DNA of 64,000 bases, taken from the NCBI GenBank assembly GCA_024449915.1, contig JAMZAV010000302.1, positions 186,001 through 250,000 on the forward strand, in the 5' to 3' direction. Positions 54,490 to 64,000 of this stretch are shown one piece after another; the stretch's first letter is position 1, and each line of letters begins with the position of its first letter. The notes under the pieces are model-generated. The model saw only the letters and a program-made list of their open reading frames with translations, ran no database searches and was not told the DNA's origin. The stretch comes from Sweltsa coloradensis (lineage: Eukaryota; Arthropoda; Insecta; Plecoptera; Chloroperlidae). The position numbers were made by a program, and so were the translations under genes.

Positions 54490-57090
54490 AGATTTTATTT
54501 ATGTGTTCTTCTTCGATAATCTATTTATAAACACATTTAACTCGGATTCATGGATAGGGTAAATTTCCTTGTGATGATTTTAAAATCGATTTTTGTAAAA
54601 TTAATCTACACATTTTAAGGGGATGTGTGTGTAAATGTATGGATTTTATAGTTGAAAGTTTATGACAGAGTTATGATAGTTTGTAACTTTGGGTACATTT
54701 ACTCGTTTTTTGTGTTGTATGCACATTTGTGAAGTTACATTCATTTGTAAAGTAAAACTTACACAAATTAATAAACTTCATATCATTTGAACGACAGAGA
54801 ATTCTACAAACTTTCTTCTTCTTTATTGTGAGTAAACAGAGGAACTAATACAAATAAGTTTACTTCGACGTGGATTTGGTTCTAGTCATGGTTAAATTAG
54901 GCTGTACTTTTGTTTGTCCATGAGTAAAAGTATGGTGCGTGGCTGGTCGTGATTTATACCCCTCCCGTACAATATAATATGTTTTTATTATATTATTATT
55001 GTGTATTATAGCAATATAATTACATATTTTCTTCAAGAACAATAACATTTTTGGTTTTTTACCAAAAAAATTAGAAACATGAAGTGTTCGCGATTATAGA
55101 TGATCATGACAATGCTTAGATTTTTGTTGTCGTACATAAAGCCATCATTCATGTTATGTGCGAATTGGACTCATTGCAAGTTTTTGTTTTGTTTGTTTAT
55201 TCTATTAGTTTTAAAAGCAGTTCTACGCAACGTTGTTAAGTCAGTTAGTTGGATTTATTTTGTTTTTACGCACACAACAAAATGTATGGCCATTTTATAA
55301 CTAAATTTAATTTTCAGTAACATGGTAATACGTGTTTCATATTAAGAGTAAGTAATTTGTAATTATAGTAAAAATAATCAGCAATTATCCCATTAATAAC
55401 ATCAAAACATATCCATCAGCTACGTCCATTCTCATATAAACTGAACTCTAGTGAGATTTCCTACTGATGAAACACGACACCACCAACTGTAATATTTGTT
55501 CTGCAGTGGGCTTATTCTATGACTATTGCGTGAAGGGGTATTTCGTCATTTATTCGAACTCCTACAGTATACCGCCACAAAAACAAACAACAATTTGTTA
55601 ATTTATGTCTAGAAACAACCAGCATTTAACACGTAGTGTAAGAATCTACAACATTCCATTTATAAAAATATATTTGAAAGAAGGAAAATGACAATGATTA
55701 TAAGAAATCCTAACACGTAAATACATAGCAGGGGACCAAAATAAGCAAGCCATAAACATAATTATAATATTATGAAATGTTATAAAGAAAGAAACTAAAA
55801 ACTATAAACCAACAACGGAACTAATGTAAGCCACATTTTTCTACCATTTTTTTATATTTGTTTGTAAGACGCGCGTATAAATTCATCCGCAACGTAAAGA
55901 AATTTAATCTTTGCAAAATTATAATCGCCCCTTTCTAATTGAATACATCAGAATAGATAAATTTCCCCGTCGTTTGTACCCTATTGTTGTGGGTTCAAGT
56001 TCATTGGCGTTGACATGTAATCACCCTAGTGTGGGGGTGGATTGTTGTCAGAGAGCCGTCGTGCCACGCTTGTCAGCACACCACGAGTGACATGGAACCC
56101 TGCTGGTTGACGCACTATTCCCAACGTCAGCAGGGGTGGAAACTGATTGGCGGGCCGAGAAAGATTGTTTCCTCTACGCTAGGGCTTGACTGCCAACTGG
56201 ACTGAGAATAACTCACTTCTATAGTAATATTGCATTTATGCATGGGGGTATTTGAAATGGAATATTCAGAGGAACCAAAACACAATAGAACTAGAATGGA
56301 GAATTATTTACCCAAGTATGATAATATTATCATCCGTAAATCTTAAAACGAATTCATTGGTGGCTGTTTTACATTTGAAAAAATACAAAGCAACGTTGAA
56401 ACTCTCTTGATAATTCTTCATCTGTTCACGGAAAACAAAAAATAATTCAAACTATTTCATATAAGTTAACACAGGTGCTATGTGTGACTAGCTTACTGTG
56501 TTACTGATAGAAATAAGCCGGCCAAGCTGAACAAGTACATGTTTATAATGAGGAAATAAATAATCATTTTTTTATATTTTAGGGAACAAATTCTAGCGCT
56601 TGTCGTTGCTCTTAATAAAGTGAAACATTGACATTCACTGCAGAATTAAATACATTTTATGAAATTTAAATTAATTGAAATCGAATATTTTAAGCAGCAA
56701 AGGAAAAAACAAATCGCATAAAATGTTCATATGAACAGTTTTTATATATTTGTAATGATGCTCTGCAAAGGTACACTGATATGCATAGATAAACTAAACA
56801 TTAGCATCGAATGTTGTCATTTGCCACATCATTTGCCACATTGAGTACGATGAACTGTGAGTGATTTGCATATCCAATTAAAATAACGAACTTCCAGCTA
56901 GAGTAATTAATGCAGAATACTCATTACTACGTTACTCATCTAGTTTGTCTACAAAACGTGTTTTACCACATTATGATAATATGACTAATTTAAATCATCA
57001 AAACAAAATAAGCTTCTGAAATAATAATTGTGAGATAGTAAATAAATAAGCCCGCAATCCCTTTTCGAGTTCAATGCATGGGCATGACCG
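54490..57090. other. Mostly AT-rich stretch, nothing recognised
   Basis: A GC-balanced patch lies at 55.99-56.21 kb, with CAGCACACCACGAGTG and CCCTGCTGGTTGACGC, and has no frame of note. Frames of 62-66 codons near 54.9 and 55.1 kb are of chance length. Confidence 0.45.
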
Positions 57091-57093
57091 CAT

Positions 57094-57311
57094 GAACTTG
57101 TGCGTCGCACGCGTAGCTACCGGCTCAGAAACTGCTTCAGCGCCCCCACGCTGATTACGGTAAACTACACCCCACCATAATATTAGAGGTGACCACCGGC
57201 TGAACTTGTGCGTCGCACGCGTGGCTACCGGCTCAGAAACTGCTTTCAGCGCCCCCACGCTGATTCACGGTAAACTACACCCCACCATAATATTAGAGGT
57301 GACCACCGACT
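57094..57311 (+). repeat. Tandem duplication of 108-110 bp
   Basis: Two adjacent units start GAACTTGTGCGTCGCACGCG at 57094 and 57202 and end GAGGTGACCACCG. Differences are few single-base changes or indels (GTAGCTAC/GTGGCTAC, CTTCAG/CTTTCAG, GATTACG/GATTCACG). GTGCGTCGCAC inside is palindromic. The 86-codon minus frame (56998-57258) spans both units and is not a gene. Confidence 0.95.
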
Positions 57312-57640
57312 GCCAAAAGTATTTAACAACACGGCCCTGTTAGTTAAAAACCTTCGAGCAGGCTGCGAACGACGCCTTGTTAAAAACACGTACGATAAAA
57401 AACAGATGCGCTGATGGTTTTATCATTGTATGATAAATAACTGTTCTTAATGAAGCAATGCATAGGGAAATAACTGATTCTCGTAGATTGCTTGTTGAAC
57501 TATCCTCGATACAATCCCCTCATATTACCAATACAATAACAATGATACAAAGAACGGTCTGTTGCAGTTTGCATCTTCATGCGAAAACATATACATTTAT
57601 TTATGAATTGGTCACAAACAGCATTTACTGCCATTTCAGA

Positions 57641-57666
57641 GTGATCAGTGATCAGTGATCAGTGAT
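57641..57666 (+). repeat. (GTGATCA)n short tandem repeat
   Basis: Three to four units of the heptamer at the tail end of the second 5S-derived SINE. It probably forms that copy's simple tail. Confidence 0.9.
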
Positions 57667-57972
57667 GTATGCTGATGATGAAGATGGGAGGAGCGGAAAC
57701 ACGGTACCGGCACGTAGCCTACTCCTGTCGAAATGTACCAAGGGGATCAACGGCTATACGTCCCATCTGAAAGGACGGTTAACCTTACAAAGGTTCCTCC
57801 ACTAGCCCGGACTGCCGAGCAGACGCCAAGGAAAACTTAGCCGTCACACTAGCTTTCGAACCCTCTACTCTAGCCAGCGTATATGTGTGTTTCAGGGCAG
57901 AGCGTTCACCAACTCTGCCCCTGACCACGCCCGAAGTTTGCATAACTTCGGTGTTCGAGTGGGATCCGGTTA
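57641..57972 (-). mobile_element. 5S rRNA-derived SINE, copy 2
   Basis: On the minus strand the head at 57900-57970 reads CCGGATCCCACTCGAACACC, GAAGTTATGCAAACTTCGGG, CGTGGTCAGGGGCAGAGTTG. The body shares GTCTGCTCGGCAGTCCGG, AGTGGAGGAACC, AGATGGGACGTATAGCCG and GGCTACGTGCCGGTACCG with copy 1. It ends in a GTGATCA repeat (57641-57666) instead of the AACGTCTCATATTAATGC tail. The 123-codon minus frame at 57785-58156 crosses the SINE boundary and is chance. Confidence 0.83.
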
Positions 57973-58040
57973 AAAGACCGTGGTTAAAGATAATTTTCAT
58001 GTTTTGTTTATCCTGTCTAATAGATAGTATGTTGTAATTA

Positions 58041-58640
58041 CTAGGAAGCTTCGCAAACACTTTTTCAGGCGCGTTGTTGGATGAGCGTATTTTTTTAAAA
58101 CTGAAAAAAGCGTAAAATTGCGATTTTCTAAGAAATAATTGTTCGAATACGCTCAAACTTCACACGAATATATTAATTCATAAAATTAAGATTCCGTGAA
58201 AAAATCATTACAATCGGATAAAGCATGTAAGTGTTATAAGTCGAAAAAAAATTTTAATCGTAAAATTGTGATTTTTATAAGAAATATTTTTTTGATTGCG
58301 CTCATAATTCACACGAATATATTAATTCATAAAATTCAGGTTCTGTGAAAAATTTATCACAATCGGATAAAGCATGTAGGTGTTATAAGTAGAAGAAAGT
58401 TTTAAAAATCGAAAAAATCGTAAAATTGTAATTTTCACGAGAAATAATTTTACGATTGCGCTAAAAAAAGAGACAATTCTAAGTTCAGAGATTTCGAAGG
58501 CGTCAAGAAAATTGCATCACAATTGGAGTATCGGTTTAGCCGGAATCGTGTTAACAGACAGACAAAAATACGGAAACATTCCGGATTTTTTCTCATTGTA
58601 GTGAAATGGAATCTTCGCTTCACTCGCTACGCTCATCCAA
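58041..58640 (-). mobile_element. Family B element B3
   Basis: On the minus strand it runs from TTGGATGAGCGTAGCGAG to ACGCTCATCCAACAACGCGC and ends CTTCCTAG before T. The hairpin region is decayed. Internal repeats with ACACGAATATATTAATTCAT occur at 58162 and 58311 (about 149-bp spacing). Its body matches B1, with AATCCGGAATGTTTCC, GATTCCGGCTAAACCGATAC and GGATAAAGCATG words. Confidence 0.68.
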
Positions 58641-58644
58641 TTAC

Positions 58645-60420
58645 CTTAGAGAAAAATGAATTGTTACTAAAAAATGTAATAGTGGTAGAAAGTACAATTT
58701 AATATATTATCACGTGTATCTTTATCAGTAAAACAAGTGATCGTAGTTTATTCTATTAAGGGTTAATCCATATGAACCTTATAGGTTTGTTGAATCTAGT
58801 AAGCACCTCATAACGCGAGTGGGATTTGGTCTAATAGCATCAGCCAGTCATTCCTACCTGATGTAAGGGCACAGTTCAACACATATTATAAATGACAACA
58901 TGACGCTTACGACAATATCGTTAAATTTGTCAAATTATAGGCTACTCTTTAAATATATCTTTCATTTATACAAAGGGTTACAATTAATTAATTGAGTTAA
59001 ATTAACCCTTTCTGCTCTATTAATTTCATCACTTTAAAACGATTACTTGTAAATATTACTTAAAGGAGCAGCGTTACACTTTTTGTACTCCCATTCACAC
59101 TGTAATCATTCAGTCAAACGATGTGTCTTGATTTCTTCCTTTATTTCAAATAAAATCTTTGTGTCAATCTTCATAAATGCCATCACCTACCTCCTCTTTT
59201 ATAATAAAGTTGTACATTTGTCATTTCTCGCAAAGGATTTTGTCTTTGTGTTCAAACGATTGTCCTGACACAAAGCTGAATATAAAACAAACCGTCTAGC
59301 TTGATCACACCTTTGCGGCTTTTGATTTATGGTTTGGTGGCTGTCAACTGTTATCATACATAACCATCGAACACGACTATTTTTATATTTGTGTTGAGTT
59401 AGGCTTAGAAACGAATTTAGTGCTTTATACTTGAACACGAAACGCCATCGTAACAGCTCTAGGATACTATCGGGTGTACACTAATTATGTATCCAAGCAT
59501 TACGACGACCAGACGTGTTAGTGCACACATGCTCTCACATGACAACGTAATACAGATTAATTACCTAATGAATAAATTGCTTATTCTACATTAGCTAAAG
59601 TATACAAATGCATTTTTATCTAGAGAGAACAGTAATAATAAATTCATCAGGTTTACAACTCAAACCCTATTGAAAGAAAACCTACACTTTCCATGAACAG
59701 GAAACCTTAACAGAAAACATGGTGGGTGGATTATTTTATTTATGACTTTGGAATATTAAAACAAATACAAACATGCATGGTCAAATAACACTTGTAAATT
59801 CCAACGTTATTCTGCCCTTGTACAACGTGTTTTAATTGTAACATTACGTTGTACAATGGAGAATATTTTAGTAAGGAAATCGCCGAGAGCAAAATTCTAC
59901 ATAGTACGTTGTTAATATATTCAAAACAATTGAATAATGCGTGCTTTCAACAACCACAATGGGCACTGAATTTTTTTCTTGAATACTGGTATACGTTTAA
60001 AATTCTGTATTAATATTTCAAGGTTTACCGTTGATAGAAGTGACGAGGCGAGTTTGCAACCAAAAGCTACACTCAAAATTTGATATGGTAAAATAAAGTA
60101 ATAACTATGCAATGAAAGTAAAAATTAAAAATAAAGTGATCAGCAAATGAGCCGTGTTTACACATAAATTACTTAGCATTCCTCCTTTATGTGAGTAACA
60201 AATTACAGGGATTTGGGTAGCTGGACGAACATAATATCTAAGGATAATTCCATAGTATTCGCCGTTAGACTTCAAACTTTTGTTTTCTTCAACTTGAAGT
60301 TCCGGTCGCGAGAATTTATGACAAACTATAATATTCACTTTTATTTTTAGATTTATTGAGCGTTTTTTATTGCGTGACCTGTGTTTGTGTGTGTGAATGA
60401 CTCATTCAAGCTCACCTATC
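58645..60420. other. AT-rich stretch, nothing recognised
   Basis: Chance frames at 59083-59268, 59199-59438, 59921-60112 and 60105-60338. No repeat shared with the rest of the window was seen. Confidence 0.5.
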
Positions 60421-60424
60421 AGTT

Positions 60425-61149
60425 TTAAGGGGAGCAGGAATGAAACTTATCGTCAAAGTTGATTTTTTGAGTTGAATATGTTATATTGTTAATCACCATT
60501 AAATTTAAAAAATGTAATATTTTTTTTTTCAAAAATTTAATTAATTTATGTTGCTATGACAGCCATCGTATATTAACGACTTAAAAATTAATGTATATAA
60601 AAAGAACGAGTAAATTCTTTTAAATGAATTTTAAAATTGTTAGCAAAAACTCTAAACTGCTGAATTTAAAAAAAATCATATCTCTAAGTTGAATACCCTC
60701 CCTAAAAATGGTACCGGAAATGTCATTAGTGCACATGAAGTACACCTAAAATATTAACTTTAACACCCGTTTACTCAAAACTATACTTTCTTAAACTACG
60801 GTACATATAAGTTAGGCAGTTTTGAAGCTAGAGCCTTGAAATTTTGAGGACTTCTTTATTGAGATATTTTTGACAAATAGTAGGTAGGAAATTTTTGATA
60901 AATTATCGGGATAAAATTATAGCGCATGCTTAGGTCTAAAAATCGACCAATTTTTTTTGACAATATATAATATATATGTTTAGAATATACAAATTTAAAA
61001 AAAAAAATCTACCTACTGTTTCTTACTATTGGCTTAAGATACCCAAAAAATCAAAATTTGTGTCTCTAAGTTAAATAGTGTTCGATTAAATGGTACCGGA
61101 AATCTGCAAATTTAACATGGGGAACATAGGTCGTTCCTGCTCCCCTTAA
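60425..61149. mobile_element. 725-bp element with TTAA-flanked inverted ends
   Basis: TTAA at 60425-60428 is followed by GGGGAGCAGGAATGA, and the mirror image TCGTTCCTGCTCCCC is followed by TTAA at 61146-61149. The inverted ends match over about 15 bp with one change. TTAA at both outer edges is the signature target of piggyBac-type elements; a TA-inserting element with longer ends would be an alternative. The interior is AT-rich and has TGGTACCGGAAAT twice (60710 and 61091) but no open frame, so it would be non-autonomous. Confidence 0.75.
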
Positions 61150-64000
61150 GACAGATAAGGACGCGTACAATTTAACTAACATGATCATCACGAGACTTTA
61201 GAAAACATAAAGTAATAAAATATGAGCCATGATGAGATTTTAAACATGTTCAAGCATCTGACAGAGATTTGATAAACCAAGCAGACTATATTTTCTTCCC
61301 TGCTTGAAAGGTGAAACATAATTAACTCAAATGCTCCCTTGTTTTACTGCTTTATTGTATTTTATTTTTTATTTAATACGCCTTTTTTTTAAGTAACTTA
61401 TATATCATCATGAAGAAAATGCAAAACAGATTTATTACAGAGCAGCAACTAAATGAAGAATGATTACATTTTAGAAAATAGGTTTAGCGAACGAAAACTT
61501 AATAGAATGATTTCGTTCAGTTTCAAATCATACGAGCGAAAAGGCACCGAAACAGTGACCTATAGCTGAATACAAAATGGTTTATAGGCGCACTTTGTCT
61601 CGTTAAATAAACTTTTAAATATATACGTTTTAGAGCATTAAATCCTTTAAATGAAACTTAAAAAATTGTGTCTAAAAACCAATATTTTATATTATTTATT
61701 GGAGTGTTTGGTTCCTGAACTCTGCAAGTTGAGAAACGTATGATTTTAGTTTTAATTACTGTCATCCGTTGTAAACCATTTTAATCAAATATAAGCATAC
61801 GTTAAATAAACAAATTTGTTATTGGTTAATTTCTTATAGAGAATATTACCTTCTGAAATAGAAAATGTTAAAAATCAATATCATACTCAACCACTAAAAT
61901 AATATGCACCTCGAACATATACCACTCCTTTGCAATACCCGATCGTGACAAAATCAAGTGCCCAAATTAAAAAAGTCAATCGTCATGTGCACACAGATGT
62001 ACAAGTTATTATTTTTGTCTGACAATAATAACTAGGTCAAAAGAAACATCGCTACTTTATTTCTAAAAGATAGAAAGGAACAAACCTTGAATGAGCATTA
62101 CTTGGCAATATTTATCCCATCAATGTGATATATTTGTTTACTAATAAATGCAATGGAAAAAGTTTTGAGGATTTGTGTGCAAATAGCTCTTTAAGAAAAT
62201 AGGTTATATCTATTTATATAATTTTAAATTTTACTTGTGATTTTCTCTCTTACGATACACAATTCATCTTACATTGAACGAGACGATACCAATAATACGA
62301 GCGCCACTATTTGAAATTTAGATTTTTCTTCCGCAGGTGTTTCGAACAATAAATTCTAACCGTGTAGGCAAACAACTCGAACCACAATTCTCTCTCAGCG
62401 AATCTTAGTCATAAATCAATTTAGTGTGCCTACAAAACAGCACAGTATTTTGCCCGTTTACGTGACACGTTTCTGTGGCAGGTTTTTAATTAATTTTAAA
62501 TGAAACGCCTGTTACTTATACGCGTGCGTTTACAACACTGCCAGACCTTCGTTAAGAGTTGCTTTATAATGTGGCGGATTTCCGAAATAGGCATATGTAT
62601 ACATATGATTGTTCGATTTACGTTTAAAAAGCCTCAAACGTAATTTTGAATTTTAGATTAGAAAAAATATAGCTTTTAACAACTTAATATAGTAATGTTT
62701 ATTTATATCCAAATAAACTTATTTTAGTACAAGTAGATATTAAGCTATTAATGTTATTAAACCCAAGTCAGGCATACAGACACTGTACATAAAATGCACC
62801 TACAAATATACAACATATAAATCAAAAGTTAAACCTATAAGTTTATTCACGGAAAGAGGTGCGCGAAAACAAAAAATCGAATCGAATGTTGAATTTCTTA
62901 ACCACAAATAGGTGTTCATTATTTTTTTCGGATTTAAAATTTCACGAGAAAGTTTTTCGTTTTTGCGGGTTTGTTATTTTTCAAGATATCTCCGTCAAGA
63001 CTGAGTTTATTTGAATTGTTGTATGTGGTTATACATTGTTGCCTAACGCATCAGTATTTGTACACAGTATTTGATCTCTTTCATAATGGCTCGAAATTGG
63101 AAATACGTATTTCTGAATGTATAGCTTACATAGAAATTACTAAATGGAAGATGGTAAGTGTCAAGCATAAAACATATTTGCTCAAGCATAATTTAATTAA
63201 ATACTGTCATGTTGTTTTCTATATAGTTTAAGTACTGTTGATTCCGGGGTTCGAAAACGTTTGAAAAGTGTTCAATTTTCAGACACACAGGCCTGTTCAT
63301 AAGTCGTAAAACAAAACTGAAGTTCTAATTGTATCGGCTATGTGGGAATTTAAAAATTATATTTTACAAACTTTGTTCATTGTAGAATAGGCTTAGCCTT
63401 AAAACTGGGGGACATGACAGAAAGTTGGAGATATTTTCTATATGTCATGAAGCGGCGTACGGTCCAATTTTGGCTACATTATAGTTTAGGGATAAAGTAA
63501 AAAAAGATAGACAAAATTAATACGATTTTTAAACATAAAATGTAGTTAACATCAATAATTATTTCCTTTCATGTGTATACAAATTGCAAGTTTTAATCAA
63601 TAATCAAAGAATCTTCCCTAAAATAGCTTGTTAAAATTGTCTTCGTTTCGAAATACATAGACAGTTTCAATATACAAAGTCAACTTAATTTTGAAACAAA
63701 GTTATTCACATCTAAAAGAAAAAAATGCCTAGAAATGTAATTACTTGTTCTTTTTGTTTATCTTTCTATAATATGTTCTTAATTAGAACATTAATCTTTA
63801 CTTTTTCCATGTAAATTTGTTCTTGAAGTTTATAAGTACAATGAAAAATATGTAATATTATTTAAAGCACTGGTTGCTGTAAATTTAGCCTCTTAATTAT
63901 TGCAAACGATTGTTCAACATCCAGCGGTATTTTTATTTATAAATCTAAACTACTTTGCGAGGTGAATAACATGATGGATTATATCAAAGCATTGGGCTGA
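61150..64000. other. AT-rich stretch, nothing recognised
   Basis: One 86-codon plus frame (62971-63231) of chance length. No RNA gene, SINE or inverted element was noticed to the end of the window. Confidence 0.5.

Noticed and set aside
57785..58156. 123-codon minus-strand frame
   Set aside because: It runs from element B3 into the 5S-derived SINE, crossing two mobile elements, and so cannot be an ancestral gene.
1..64000. CRISPR array, bacterial operons, rRNA operon, intact tRNA gene
   Set aside because: No regularly spaced identical repeats, no ribosome-binding-site/CDS organisation, and no cloverleaf with all arms could be found; all tRNA- and 5S-like matches are degenerate and repeat-linked.

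Overview
The window is AT-rich eukaryotic DNA, roughly one third GC by eye, with no operon structure, no long open frames, spliceosomal-type signals and many dispersed repeats. The repeats (tRNA- and 5S-derived SINEs with TTTA-type tails, foldback elements, asymmetric CTAG-ended elements) and the low GC fit an arthropod, plausibly an insect such as a hemipteran; that placement is inference and weak. No protein-coding gene can be called with confidence. The longest ATG-to-stop frame is 126 codons, about what chance gives in 64 kb of this composition. The window therefore reads as intergenic or intronic sequence.

Layout. 1-9 kb: AT-rich DNA with three copies of a dispersed family ending in CCGGCACCTCCACCAAA (family D), a SINE tail fused to another element (3.7-4.2 kb), and a 61-nt tRNA-like sequence without an anticodon arm at 6.86 kb. 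9-21 kb: a (CTT)n microsatellite, an old 0.68-kb-spaced direct repeat, GC-rich islands at 10.1, 15.7-16.15 and 19.4 kb, and a 773-bp CTAG-ended element (family B) at 16.4 kb. 21.4-25 kb: a composite repeat region with about 465-bp tandem units interrupted by a tRNA-derived SINE (family A), a nearly perfect 487-bp palindrome, and a duplicated 230-bp module. 26.1-26.4 kb: the best coding-exon candidate, minus strand, with an apparent one-base frameshift in an A7 run and an AATAAA just downstream. 30.1-30.5 kb: a GC-rich stretch with TATA boxes and an ATG followed closely by a strong splice donor. 32 kb: a recent 138-bp-spaced duplication. 35.2-35.7 kb: a 161-codon frame with one internal stop. 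41.1-43.0 kb: two tandem head-to-tail family B relatives, each carrying a tRNA-like segment and a long-TIR core. 44.9-45.3 kb: a CpG-rich promoter-like patch with CCAAT, CRE and a splice donor. 45.6 and 57.7 kb: two SINEs whose head is derived from 5S rRNA. 46.5 and 58.0 kb: two more family B copies. 52.2 kb: a second palindromic foldback element. 60.4-61.15 kb: a 725-bp element with inverted ends flanked by TTAA.

The notable content is therefore mobile-element biology: at least three Pol III-derived SINE types (tRNA-like family A, tRNA-like family C, 5S-derived) and one family of asymmetric, CTAG-ended elements with Helitron/Helentron-like architecture. I did not find a novel defence, metabolic or gene-cluster system. 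All family assignments come from reading repeats against each other inside the window; no database was searched.
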